Shown in pieces: positions 23,429-31,820 of a stretch of 56,597 nt of DNA. The notes below the pieces were generated by a model that worked only from the letters and a program-made list of their open reading frames with translations, was not told the origin of the DNA and searched no databases. Positions within the stretch are counted from its first letter, which is position 1. The number at the start of each line of letters is the position of its first letter. Origin of the DNA: an uncultured Erwinia sp. (GTDB taxonomy: Bacteria; Pseudomonadota; Gammaproteobacteria; Enterobacterales; Enterobacteriaceae); contig CAMIKG010000024.1 in the NCBI GenBank assembly GCA_946221915.1, forward strand, positions 1 to 56,597. The letters are read 5' to 3'. A program made the translations under genes and the position numbers.

Positions 23429-24142
23429 TTAAGGGGGCGATGCCCCCTTCCTGTCTGGCTCCACTCTGATCATGCGCAGATAATCCTGGAAGCGTCGTCC
23501 TTTTTCGTGGCGGAAGGTTGACCCGGTGATGTCCGCGCGGGTTATACGATCAACGCGAAAATTGCGAAAATCATCGCGCGTTTCACACCACGCGGTCAGA
23601 AGCCACGCCTCATCGAACAGCGTTAAGCCAAGAGGCCGAATCTGGCGCTGACTGCTGTTGTCACTGAGGTCAGTATACCCCAGCGTTAACATCCGCCTTT
23701 CCCGGATCGCCTGACGCAGCAGCGGAAGATAAATCAGCGCTTTATCGTTGTCCTCCGACCCTTTCGATACCGCATATAGCGGCAGCGCCTGATATTTTTC
23801 TCCGCTTCCTCTTGCCATCGTGGCGCTGATTTTGCCCGATGCGCGCTGGGCTGCTGCGGCCAGGGCATTATCACCACGCGCCATCACCAGCCGCATGCCC
23901 AGCATCATGGCTTCCATCTCTTCTTCATTGAAATGCAGCGGCGGCAAAAAATAGCCTTTTTCCAGCTGATAGCCGATACCCGCTTCACCGCGCACGGGCG
24001 CGCCTATCGCCTGTAGCGAGACCATATCACGGTAGACAGTGCGTAATGATACCTCCAGCTCAGCGGCAAGCCTCTCCGCCGCAACCGGTGTGGAGGCGCT
24101 GCGCAGCAGATCAAGAATGGCAAACAGACGAAGTGTTTTCAT
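23429..24142 (-). CDS. HTH/WYL-domain transcriptional regulator (YafY-like)
   Basis: This DNA-binding regulator has about 237 residues. A winged helix-turn-helix of HTH_11 type (ERLAAELEVSLRTVYRDMVSLQ) is followed by a WYL domain (about 125-220; LTLGYTDLSDNSSQRQIRPLGL, AWCETRDDFRNFRVDRI). WYL domains sense ligands, often nucleic acid fragments or nucleotides, in many stress and defence settings. The ATG at 24142 starts the typical M-K-T-L-R-L-F pattern. It is divergent from a small gene at 24231 across an 88-bp gap with a perfect operator-like repeat. Confidence 0.9.
   Translation of the reverse strand: MKTLRLFAILDLLRSASTPVAAERLAAELEVSLRTVYRDMVSLQAIGAPVRGEAGIGYQLEKGYFLPPLHFNEEEMEAMMLGMRLVMARGDNALAAAAQRASGKISATMARGSGEKYQALPLYAVSKGSEDNDKALIYLPLLRQAIRERRMLTLGYTDLSDNSSQRQIRPLGLTLFDEAWLLTAWCETRDDFRNFRVDRITRADITGSTFRHEKGRRFQDYLRMIRVEPDRKGASPP
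23431..23449. terminator. Hairpin between katN and the WYL regulator gene
   Basis: AAGGGGGC-GAT-GCCCCCTT is a perfect 8-bp stem with a 3-nt loop at the convergent ends of the two genes. It overlaps the last codons of the regulator. T tracts are poor, so strength is uncertain. Confidence 0.45.
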
Positions 24143-24165
24143 GGCGTTGTTATACCACATCTATG

Positions 24166-24182
24166 CTGACAAAAAATGTCAG
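24166..24182. promoter_or_regulatory. Operator-like inverted repeat of the WYL regulator
   Basis: CTGACA and TGTCAG flank a 5-nt A tract. The repeat lies between the divergent regulator and the small gene at 24231, just upstream of CTATACT (a good -10, about 24191-24197). Position and symmetry fit binding of the adjacent YafY-like dimer. Confidence 0.65.
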
Positions 24183-24230
24183 GGGGGATGACTATACTGC
24201 GCGGCGAATCCATAACGAAGGAGTGAAAAA

Positions 24231-24539
24231 ATGAACCAGGCAACGGGTATTGAAATCGGGCGCTTTCGTCTGAAAAGCGATGTCAGCGAACAGACCATGC
24301 GCAGTGTATATAGCCAGATGGTGGATAAGTATTTGTCACAGCAACCAGGCTGGTGCGCGCAGTATCTGGTCACGCTGCAGGAGGGGGTGTTTGTTGATCT
24401 GGCGTTTGCCGCCAGTCAGGCACAAGCCCAGGCGATTTGCGCCAGCTGGCAGGGCAACAAACTGTGCGAGGATTTTCTGGCGTTGATCGAACCTGTCAGT
24501 ATGGAGTTTGGCTCTGTGAACCGGGCTGCCAGCGAGTAA
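24231..24539 (+). CDS. Small protein divergent from the WYL regulator
   Basis: This 102-residue protein has no signal or membrane segment. The pattern (short strand GIEIGRFRLK, helix SEQTMRSVYSQMVDKYLSQ, strand WCAQYLVTLQ, strand FVDLAFAAS, helix AQAICASW) suggests a ferredoxin-like dimeric alpha-beta barrel of the monooxygenase/stress-responsive type. No catalytic motif is recognised and no function is claimed. The ribosome binding site is AAGGAG. The divergent regulator and shared operator make it the likely regulated target. Confidence 0.8.
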   Translation: MNQATGIEIGRFRLKSDVSEQTMRSVYSQMVDKYLSQQPGWCAQYLVTLQEGVFVDLAFAASQAQAQAICASWQGNKLCEDFLALIEPVSMEFGSVNRAASE

Positions 24540-24545
24540 TATTGA

Positions 24546-24573
24546 TGCGCCAGCAGCCTGTGCTGCTGGCGCA
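24546..24573. terminator. Strong hairpin between convergent genes
   Basis: TGCGCCAGCAGC-CTGT-GCTGCTGGCGCA is a perfect 12-bp GC-rich stem with a 4-nt loop. It sits between the converging small gene and the sorbosone-dehydrogenase-like gene. There is no T tract, so it may act as a bidirectional processing or pause site. Confidence 0.5.
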
Positions 24574-24583
24574 GTCACACGGC

Positions 24584-25885
24584 TTACTGCGCCGCGCTCA
24601 CCCGCCACACCGCATTACCGGCATCATCGGCGATCAGCACCCCGCCCTGTTGATCCATTGCCAGACCAACCGGCAGGCCACGCACCTGCTTCTGATCTTC
24701 GGTCAGAAAACCGGTGACCACAGGCTGTGGCAGCCCCACCGGCTGACCATTTTCGAATTTCACCCACATCACCTGATAACCATTCAGCGGCTTACGGTTC
24801 CAGCTGCCATGCTCACTGACAAACGCCCCACCGCGATACTGCGGCATATTGTCGCCGGTATAGAACAGCAGCCCGAGCGGCGCAACGTGTGAACTGATGG
24901 CGTAATCGGGTTTAATCGCTTTCTCCACCAGATCCGGCCGTGCCGGTTTTGCCCGCTCATCCACATGCTGACCAAAGTAGCTGTAGGGCCAGCCGTAGAA
25001 GCCGTTTTCCTGCACCGAGGTCATATAGTCCGGCACAAGGTCAGAGCCAATTTCATCGCGTTCGTTGACGATTGCCCACAGTTTGCCGCTCTGCGGCTCC
25101 CACTGTAAACCGGTGGGATTTCGCAGCCCGCTGGCATAGATACGGCTGGCGCCGCTGGCGGCGTCCACTTCCAGCACGGCTGCACGGCGATACTCAGCGC
25201 CGATGCCGTTTTCACCAACGTTACTGTTGGAACCGACGCCAACATACAGCTTGCTGCCATCAGGGCTTGCCAGCAGCGCTTTGGTCCAGTGATGGTTAAT
25301 CGGCCCGCCCGGCAGTTCGGTGACCACTTCCCCCGGCTCGCGGATTTCCGTCTGCCCTTCCTGATAAGGGAATTTCACCAGACTATCGGCATTCGCCACC
25401 CAGAGGGTGTTGCCGGTGAGCTGAATGCCAAACGGCGCATTAAGGTTTTCAATGAAACTATGCTTCTGCCACTTGCCGTCAACATTGCGCAGCAGCGTGA
25501 TGCGGTTTCCTCCGGCGCCGCCTTTGCCGGAAGCGTTTTTAATCACCCCGGTGATCAGCTGTTTGGGCTGCAGAGTCGGTTTCGGTGTGCCGTTGGACTC
25601 GGCAATCAGCACATCATTATTAGGCAGCACGTACACCTGACGTGGATGCATCAGACCTTCGGCGATTTTTTCGATTTTCAGCCCTTGCGCGACCTGCGGT
25701 TTCTCGCCATCCTGCCACGGCACACCTTTCGGCACCTGCATCGGCGGTAACAGGAAGTTTTGCGCCTGCGGCAGCTCGGGGTTCGCGCCCATCTGTTTTT
25801 GCGGATCGATGGCCGCGCCCTGATCACAGCTGGCCAGCAGGGCGACAATCGTACCCGCCAGTAAACTACGGTTAACTTGTTTCAT
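24584..25885 (-). CDS. PQQ-type sugar (sorbosone/glucose) dehydrogenase-like lipoprotein
   Basis: This periplasmic-side lipoprotein of 433 residues has a signal peptide ending LASC with the lipid cysteine at residue 20, then a six-bladed beta-propeller of the GSDH/sorbosone dehydrogenase family. Landmarks are HPRQVYVLPNNDVLIAESNG near 80, NAPFGIQLTGNTLWVAN near 147, HHWTKALLASPDGSKLYVGV near 197, ASGLRNPTGLQWEPQSGKLW, and GSWNRKPLNGYQV near 360. Relatives oxidise aldose-type sugars using PQQ, but many family members have no proven substrate. It is the second gene of a two-gene operon, 12 bp after the DUF2231 gene. Confidence 0.88.
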   Translation of the reverse strand: MKQVNRSLLAGTIVALLASCDQGAAIDPQKQMGANPELPQAQNFLLPPMQVPKGVPWQDGEKPQVAQGLKIEKIAEGLMHPRQVYVLPNNDVLIAESNGTPKPTLQPKQLITGVIKNASGKGGAGGNRITLLRNVDGKWQKHSFIENLNAPFGIQLTGNTLWVANADSLVKFPYQEGQTEIREPGEVVTELPGGPINHHWTKALLASPDGSKLYVGVGSNSNVGENGIGAEYRRAAVLEVDAASGASRIYASGLRNPTGLQWEPQSGKLWAIVNERDEIGSDLVPDYMTSVQENGFYGWPYSYFGQHVDERAKPARPDLVEKAIKPDYAISSHVAPLGLLFYTGDNMPQYRGGAFVSEHGSWNRKPLNGYQVMWVKFENGQPVGLPQPVVTGFLTEDQKQVRGLPVGLAMDQQGGVLIADDAGNAVWRVSAAQ

Positions 25886-25897
25886 GTGTCTGGCTCC

Positions 25898-26323
25898 TTA
25901 AGCGCTGCGCTGACGTAACGCAAGTTGCACATTCGCCAGCAGCAACAGGATCACGACCAGAGTCGACAGCGTCACGCCCAGTGGCACGACGGCGTAAGCA
26001 TCGCGGCTATGAATAAAGGCGTTAATAATCGCCAGCACAATCGCCAGCAGATTCAGCCAGAAGTGAACTTTCACCGCCGACCCCTGCGGGTAGCGGCTCC
26101 CCACCCATACCTGCACCAGATTGATCAGACGCGGAATAATGGCGATCACCAGACCAATGGCGATCAGCCAGCTGGCGGCCTGCGTCCAGAGAATGACGAA
26201 GGTTTTCAGGTAAATAATGTCAAAAATCCAGGCAGCGACAAAGAAACCAAGTGGTATCGGATTCAGTAGTTCATACAGCGCCAGGGCGATCACCGATCGC
26301 CCGGCATGAGGGTGAGATTGCAT
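25898..26323 (-). CDS. DUF2231 membrane protein
   Basis: This is an inner-membrane protein of 141 residues with four hydrophobic helices (about 20-40, 45-65, 85-105, 115-135). The start SHPHAGRSVIALALYELLNPIPLGFFVAA has the DUF2231 features. It is the first gene of the pair with the dehydrogenase-like lipoprotein; this linkage is frequent, and the protein may supply a redox or quinone connection to the membrane. That role is inferred from context only. Confidence 0.85.
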   Translation of the reverse strand: MQSHPHAGRSVIALALYELLNPIPLGFFVAAWIFDIIYLKTFVILWTQAASWLIAIGLVIAIIPRLINLVQVWVGSRYPQGSAVKVHFWLNLLAIVLAIINAFIHSRDAYAVVPLGVTLSTLVVILLLLANVQLALRQRSA

Positions 26324-26571
26324 TTCCGTCTCCTGTTGCCATCCAAAAGGCAGCTGCGACAGAGATAATCATCGCAGCCGGTTAACGTGCCTGTAAAAGA
26401 TTAGTAAATATGAACAGTTATGCGGAAAATATTGACAACCGATCAGTGCAGGAAACATTTTTGCAGCGTTTTTTCTGGCAAGCGGCAACACCCTCCTCAC
26501 AATCGGGTTGTACCATGCATAAGGATCGGCGAGAATCGCTCCTCCTTACTATAAGTTTTTGCTATGACAGA

Positions 26572-27312
26572 ATGAACGCATCCACGGACACCTGCCGTAA
26601 ACCGGGCTGGAAAACACACATCAGAATTTTTTTAGGACGTCTCTGGCCGCATCCGCTGGCAGTCGATGGCAAACAAATCCTGTTAGCCAGCATCGGTGCA
26701 GGCACCGGCCTGATTATTACCAGTATGATCTGTCACTGGCTGTTAGGCGAAGTCAATTTGTGGTTTGTCGCGCCAATGGGCGCTTCGGCGGTACTGCTGT
26801 TCGGCGTGCCGAGCAGTCCACTCGCCCAGCCATGGTCGATTGTCGGCGGTAATCTGATTTCCGCGCTGGTCGGCGTCACCGTCAGCCAGTGGATCAGCGA
26901 TCCCGCCTTCGCCTGCGGCGTGGCGGCTTGCCTGGCGATTGCCCTGATGTATCAGCTACGTTGCCTGCATCCGCCGGGCGGCGCAGTGGCGCTGACAGCG
27001 ATCCTCGGCGGGCCCGGCGTACAGCAACTGGGTTATCACTTTGTCCTGACACCGATTCTGCTGAACTCGCTGTCGCTGGCGCTGCTGGCGATTATCTTTA
27101 ATAACCTGGCGGGACGTCGATACCCCCACCCGCTGGCGCCCGCAGAAGCACGGCCACAGCCGGTGACCTTTGTCGCGCCGATAACGCGCGATGATTTACA
27201 CCAGGCGCTGGTGAGCGGTGAACTGCTGGATATTGATGAAGATGACCTGCAGGATCTGCTCGGCCGTGCGGAGGAGATCGCCCGGCGTCGCCAGTTACGC
27301 GGCGGAAAATAG
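26572..27312 (+). CDS. HPP-family integral membrane protein
   Basis: This protein of about 246 residues has four or five membrane helices. The motif LHPPGGAVALTA that names the family follows the third or fourth helix, and FVAPMGASAVLLFGVP-type sequence lies in the second. The C-terminal cytoplasmic tail (ITRDDLHQALVSGELLDIDE) is a shortened form of the CBS-linked region of longer members. Plant and cyanobacterial HPP proteins move nitrite; the substrate here is not known. The frame is open from 26410, but the first 54 residues are atypical and the ATG at 26572 gives the usual family N-terminus (GWKTHIRIFLGRLWP). Confidence 0.82.
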   Translation: MNASTDTCRKPGWKTHIRIFLGRLWPHPLAVDGKQILLASIGAGTGLIITSMICHWLLGEVNLWFVAPMGASAVLLFGVPSSPLAQPWSIVGGNLISALVGVTVSQWISDPAFACGVAACLAIALMYQLRCLHPPGGAVALTAILGGPGVQQLGYHFVLTPILLNSLSLALLAIIFNNLAGRRYPHPLAPAEARPQPVTFVAPITRDDLHQALVSGELLDIDEDDLQDLLGRAEEIARRRQLRGGK

Positions 27313-27444
27313 CTCTCCGCTTATGCTTTACGCGATAGCAGGCGAGGTCATGCACGTTCTGGAGGATATCCTGATGCCGATCGGGAAAATGTCAGAGTGA
27401 TTAAACCCGTTGACACCGCAAGGATGCCATAGCAGGTAATAATA

Positions 27445-27476
27445 TCCGGCGCTTGCCAGGCAAGGCGAGCGCCGGA
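27445..27476. terminator. Long GC-rich hairpin between HPP and chemoreceptor genes
   Basis: TCCGGCGCTTGCC and GGCGAGCGCCGGA form a 13-bp stem (one G-T pair) with a 6-nt loop in the gap between two convergent genes. It looks like a bidirectional terminator or a single REP-like unit. No second copy was noticed in the window. Confidence 0.6.
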
Positions 27477-27546
27477 TTATCAGTGAGTCCCCGGGAGCAG
27501 GGAACGTTACGCAAAGTAAAGCTTTTGCAGCGAAACCCTGGCGGGT

Positions 27547-29496
27547 TTAACCGTGACGCTCCTCCAGGCTGAACTGCTGTACCGTGTTAGCCAGCTGCTG
27601 TGCCTGCTCTTCCAGCGAACTGGCGGCAGCAGACATCTCCTGCACCAGCGCGGCGTTCTGCTGGGTCACACCGTCCATCTCATTCACGGCGATCGTCACC
27701 TGACTGATGCCCTTCGCCTGCTCATCAGAGGCACTGACGATCTCTCCGATAATCACCTGCACCGAGCTGACCGCCTGGGTCATCTCCTGCATGGTTTTCC
27801 CGGCGTCATTCACCAGCTGCACACCATTTTCCACGCGCTGGCCCGACTCTTCGATCAGTGCGGCGATCTCTTTCACGGCGTTGGCGCTGCGCTGTGCCAG
27901 GTTGCGCACTTCAGAGGCCACCACGGCGAAACCGCGACCCTGCTCACCGGCACGTGCGGCTTCCACCGCGGCGTTCAGCGCCAGAATATTGGTCTGGAAA
28001 GCGATGCTGTTAATAATCGCGGTGATATCGCCAATTTTCTTCGAGCTGTCGTCGATCTGCGCCATGGTCTGTACCACCTGGCCGACCAGCGCTTCACCAC
28101 GGCTGGCGATACGGGTCGCGTTCTCTGTCAGCTCTGTAGCCTGATGGGCGTTCGCCGCGTTGTGTTTCACCGTGGCGGTGATCTGCTCCATACTGGCAGC
28201 GGTCTCTTCCAGCGCGGCCGCCTGCTGTTCGGTGCGTGACGAGAGGTTAATATTGCCGCTGACAATTTCCCCTGCACCCTGACGCACTGAATCACTGGCT
28301 TCCTGAATCTGACCCACCATCTGACGCAGCTGCGTCTGCATGGTGCTCAGCGCATAGAACAGGCTGTGCTGGTCGTTGGCTTTCACCGGAATCGCGTTAC
28401 CCAGTTGTCCGTCGGCCACCGCCAGTGCGATGGTCGCCGCTTCAATCGGTTCACCGCCCAGTGGTTTCAGCACCTTACGGCTAAACACCACGCCGAGCAG
28501 CGCACTGACCAGCAGAATACTGATCACCATCAGCACAATGGCGTTGATTAACTGTTGGTTAGCGGCAGCCATGACCTGACTGACCGGCGCCACCACACCC
28601 AGATACCAGTTGGCAGTACTGTTGCCAATGACAATCGGCTGCCAGGTGATCAAACCTTTTTCGCCCAGAACCGCATCATCTTCTTCGATAACCGCAGAAC
28701 TGAATTTGTTAGTTTCCCCCGGATAAGGTTTGGTGGTGAGTGCTTTATCGGGATGCGAAATCACTTTACCGGCATTAGAGATCAGTACCGCGTAACCGCC
28801 ACCCTGCCACGGTTTAATCTGATTCACTTTCTGCTGCAGTGACGCCAGAGAAATATCTGAAGTCACCACCGCCCTGAGTTTGCCGTCGCTAAGGATCGGC
28901 GCAGATACCGACGTCAGCAGCGTCGGCACACCGTTGTACGGATAGCTGTAGGGCTCGGTCAGCGTATCTTTCTGCGTTTTCTGTGGGATCAGATAGTAAT
29001 CACCCTGACCCGGGGTAAAAATGGACATCATCGGGTGAACTTTGTAATTCCCCGAGTTATCGCGATCGACAAAATAGGCATGGCGCCCTTTTGGCGGAGA
29101 GTCCGGCTGCTGGGCGATTTCCGCATCACGGCCGTCGAAGGCATTCTCTTCAAACGTCACCGACATCGACAGATAATCCGGATTATCGCGCAATGCGTAT
29201 TCCATCAGCTTGTTGGCTGTCGCACGTTCGGTGATGCCTGCCGCCGGTAAGGCGATCATGCTGTGGCCGAGGTTATGCGCCACATCGCGCGCATAGCTAA
29301 GTTCTGACTGGATTTTCAGCGCCTGACTTTGCGCAATTTGCTGCAGATATTGCTCCGCCAGTTTTTTCTGCTCACTACTGGACTGCCAGCTCAGTACGCC
29401 GATAGTAACAACAAAACCGAGCGTAATGGTTAAGCCACCCGTTAGCAGCATCTGGGCGCGGGTACTCATTTTCTTTTTAATCAATTGTCTGGCCAT
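27547..29496 (-). CDS. Methyl-accepting chemotaxis protein with dCache sensor
   Basis: This is a transmembrane chemoreceptor of 649 residues: TM1 about 17-37, a periplasmic dCache_1 sensor about 45-285 (with YFVDRDNSGNYKVHPMMS and GVPTLLTSVSAPIL), TM2 about 313-335, HAMP about 335-390, then the signalling rod. The tip reads ALNAAVEAARAGEQGRGFAV. The adaptation helices hold Glu/Gln pairs. The C-terminus (QFSLEERHG) lacks the NWETF tether for CheR, so it depends on other receptors for methylation. dCache domains in enterics usually bind amino acids, amines or organic acids; the ligand is unknown. The ribosome binding site is GGGGGG, 5 nt upstream. A sigma-28 promoter precedes it. Confidence 0.94.
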   Translation of the reverse strand: MARQLIKKKMSTRAQMLLTGGLTITLGFVVTIGVLSWQSSSEQKKLAEQYLQQIAQSQALKIQSELSYARDVAHNLGHSMIALPAAGITERATANKLMEYALRDNPDYLSMSVTFEENAFDGRDAEIAQQPDSPPKGRHAYFVDRDNSGNYKVHPMMSIFTPGQGDYYLIPQKTQKDTLTEPYSYPYNGVPTLLTSVSAPILSDGKLRAVVTSDISLASLQQKVNQIKPWQGGGYAVLISNAGKVISHPDKALTTKPYPGETNKFSSAVIEEDDAVLGEKGLITWQPIVIGNSTANWYLGVVAPVSQVMAAANQQLINAIVLMVISILLVSALLGVVFSRKVLKPLGGEPIEAATIALAVADGQLGNAIPVKANDQHSLFYALSTMQTQLRQMVGQIQEASDSVRQGAGEIVSGNINLSSRTEQQAAALEETAASMEQITATVKHNAANAHQATELTENATRIASRGEALVGQVVQTMAQIDDSSKKIGDITAIINSIAFQTNILALNAAVEAARAGEQGRGFAVVASEVRNLAQRSANAVKEIAALIEESGQRVENGVQLVNDAGKTMQEMTQAVSSVQVIIGEIVSASDEQAKGISQVTIAVNEMDGVTQQNAALVQEMSAAASSLEEQAQQLANTVQQFSLEERHG

Positions 29497-29565
29497 TATG
29501 GCCCCCCTGATGTCAACCTTTCACGTCATAACCATTCCTTTTAAGGAGTGCTCCCTTTCATCAGA

Positions 29566-29592
29566 GTATCGGCGTTTGTTTTTTGATCTTTA
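29566..29592 (-). promoter_or_regulatory. Sigma-28 (FliA) promoter of the dCache chemoreceptor
   Basis: On the minus strand the elements are TAAAGATC, an 11-bp spacer and GCCGATAC. This is a close match to TAAAGTTT-N11-GCCGATAA. The transcript should start near 29559, giving a leader of about 60 nt to ATG 29496. Confidence 0.88.
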
Positions 29593-29612
29593 ATTGTTAA
29601 TAAAATGGTCAG

Positions 29613-30581
29613 TCAGGTGTAATAGAGCGTCATCAGCATCATAAACAGCGGTGTGGTCAGGGCTGACAGCACGGTGGAAAACAGTAAACTGGTCGCCGAC
29701 GCGCCCTGCAGCACCTGAAATTTTTGTGACATCAGATAGACATTGACGCCCACCGCCATCGATCCCAGCAGCACCACCACTTTACTCTCCTGCAGCGGCA
29801 GACCAATCGCCCACGCCAGCAACCAGATCACCAGCGGCTGCAGAATCAGCTTCAGCACGCAGATGGCGTAGCTTTCACGCAGGCCATCGCGAATTTTATA
29901 GCCCGCCAGACTCATCCCCAGCGTGACCAGCGACAGCGGCGCGGCGATCTGCGCCAGCATATTCACTGGCGCGCTCACCACATACGGCAGCGGCTGATGC
30001 AGCGCGCTCCAGCTAATGCCCAGCAGAATGCCGATAATAATAGGATTACGGATGACGCTCACCAGCGTGCGGCCAATCCCCGGCAGAGAGAAGTTGCCGG
30101 TGCGCGCCCATTCGACGGAGATAGTCACCAGCGTCCATAAAATCAGACCGTTAAATACCAATACCAGCGCCACCGACGGCAGCGACGCCTGGCCGAGCAG
30201 GATGGTGGCGACCGGGATACCAAGCATCACGTTATTGGAGAACACGCCGCCAAGCGCAAATACCGAGCCGGAAACGCCATCAAGACGAAACAGTTTCGCC
30301 GCCACCAGGCGGCCAAACAGATACACCAGCAGGCAGCTGCCAAAGAAGGCGAACAGCAGGCGCGCATCGACCGGCGGGCTTTTATAAAATTCACTCATTA
30401 CCCTGAACAGCATGCAGGGCAGCGCGATGTTAAAACAGAAGCGGTTCAGCGCCTCCGTCACCGACTCCGGCCAGCGGGCGAAACGTACCAGGCCATAACC
30501 GGTAAAGATCAGCACAAAAAGCGGCACGGAGAGATAGATCTGGTGAGTAAGTTGTCCGGTGAGTTCGGTCATTACCGACAT
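29613..30581 (-). CDS. AEC-family transporter
   Basis: This is an inner-membrane secondary carrier of 322 residues with about ten helices, of the auxin efflux carrier (AEC) family (YfdV/MdcF type). Family marks are the FCFNIALPCMLFRVM segment near 47, the SNNVMLGIPVA segment near 113 and the APLSLVTLGMSLAGYKI segment near 212. Bacterial members move malate, malonate or other dicarboxylates; the substrate is not defined. The ATG at 30581 follows AAGGA. It stands alone, about 115 bp downstream on the same strand of the MDR oxidoreductase gene. Confidence 0.9.
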   Translation of the reverse strand: MSVMTELTGQLTHQIYLSVPLFVLIFTGYGLVRFARWPESVTEALNRFCFNIALPCMLFRVMSEFYKSPPVDARLLFAFFGSCLLVYLFGRLVAAKLFRLDGVSGSVFALGGVFSNNVMLGIPVATILLGQASLPSVALVLVFNGLILWTLVTISVEWARTGNFSLPGIGRTLVSVIRNPIIIGILLGISWSALHQPLPYVVSAPVNMLAQIAAPLSLVTLGMSLAGYKIRDGLRESYAICVLKLILQPLVIWLLAWAIGLPLQESKVVVLLGSMAVGVNVYLMSQKFQVLQGASATSLLFSTVLSALTTPLFMMLMTLYYT

Positions 30582-30698
30582 CGCAACGCATCCTTAACTG
30601 TCTGAGATATAAGGTAAGATAGCACGATGCATCGCGATTATGTCGCCAAAAGCCGGCGCTGGCGTAGTGAATTCAACCAGCACCGTCATGTTTTCTGC

Positions 30699-31712
30699 TT
30701 AATCGGAGGTGATAACCACCTTGCCGATCTGTTGCCGGCTGGCAAAGTAGCGCCATGCCGCAGGGGCCTCGGCGAAGGAGAAGGTTTTATCGATGACAGG
30801 CTGCAGCTGGCTGTGCGCCAGCGCGTGGTTAAGGTTGATAAAGTCCTGACGGCTGCCCACGCTGAACGGTCTGATGGTCGCACCGCTGGTAAACAGCGTC
30901 ATAAAATCAATCGCCTGTTCGCCCTCTGCTACAAAGCCCAGCAGCGCGATTTCCCCGCCCGGCGCCGTGGCGCGGATCGAATTGTCCAGCGTGCCGGGGC
31001 CACCGATCTCCACCACCCGCTGCACGCCTTCGCCGCCGGTAAGCTGGCGCACCTGCTGATGCCAGGCGGGATGCTGACGATAGTCAATGACATGATCGGC
31101 GCCAAGGCTGTACAGCAGACGCTGCTTCTCCTCGCTGGAGGTTAAGGCGATCACCCTGACCCCCATCAGCTTCGCCAGCTGTACGGCAAACAGCGCCACG
31201 CCGCCGGTGCCCTGCACCAGCACCGTCTCTCCGGGCTGTAGCGGACGTGAACTCATCAGGCTGTTCCACGCGGTGACGGCGGCGCACGGCAGGGTCGCCG
31301 CCTGAGCAAAGGTCAGGTAGTCCGGGAAATGCACCAGCGCTTCTTCATCCACCACTTTAAACTGCGTTAACCAGCCATCTGTGCGCGACCCGTACGTGCC
31401 GCGTCCTGCTGCGGCATTCAGTTCCCCAGCAAACCAGTAGGGGAAAAAACTGCCAGCCACCCGGTCGCCGGGCTGAAATTGAGTGACACTGTCACCTGTT
31501 TGTATCACTTCCCCTGCGCCATCCGAAAGCGGGATTAGCCCGGCGCGCGGTGACAGCGTGCTGGTGCCCTGCAAAATCGCCAGGTCGCGGTAGTTAAGGC
31601 TGCAGGCACGCACTCTGACTAGTACCTGATTGCGCCCCGGCTGCGGCAGCGCTTCTTCCACCAAACGTAAATAATCCAGACTGCCAAATTGTTCCAGACG
31701 ATAGCTTTGCAT
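30699..31712 (-). CDS. MDR-superfamily NAD(P)-dependent alcohol dehydrogenase
   Basis: This is a cytosolic oxidoreductase of 337 residues with the GroES-like N-terminal domain (SLNYRDLAILQG) and a Rossmann domain with the nucleotide loop GTGGVALFAVQLAKLMG (about 167-183). The cysteine cluster that binds structural zinc is absent, and the first zinc-ligand position reads ACSLNYRD, so it is probably a zinc-free quinone-oxidoreductase-like member. The physiological substrate is unknown. It is divergent from an AraC regulator at 31821, which most likely controls it. Confidence 0.88.
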   Translation of the reverse strand: MQSYRLEQFGSLDYLRLVEEALPQPGRNQVLVRVRACSLNYRDLAILQGTSTLSPRAGLIPLSDGAGEVIQTGDSVTQFQPGDRVAGSFFPYWFAGELNAAAGRGTYGSRTDGWLTQFKVVDEEALVHFPDYLTFAQAATLPCAAVTAWNSLMSSRPLQPGETVLVQGTGGVALFAVQLAKLMGVRVIALTSSEEKQRLLYSLGADHVIDYRQHPAWHQQVRQLTGGEGVQRVVEIGGPGTLDNSIRATAPGGEIALLGFVAEGEQAIDFMTLFTSGATIRPFSVGSRQDFINLNHALAHSQLQPVIDKTFSFAEAPAAWRYFASRQQIGKVVITSD

Positions 31713-31820
31713 AACACCTCCATTTCAATCGTGCAGGCAGCATAACGAGCCGCAGCTGTACGTTGAATGACTGAAAGGCTATATTTACCAACCCATCGTC
31801 CAGAATTAACAGGCACAGCT

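Noticed and set aside
27553..28239. 228-codon plus-strand frame over the chemoreceptor
   Set aside because: His-rich artefact of the complementary strand of the MCP signalling domain.
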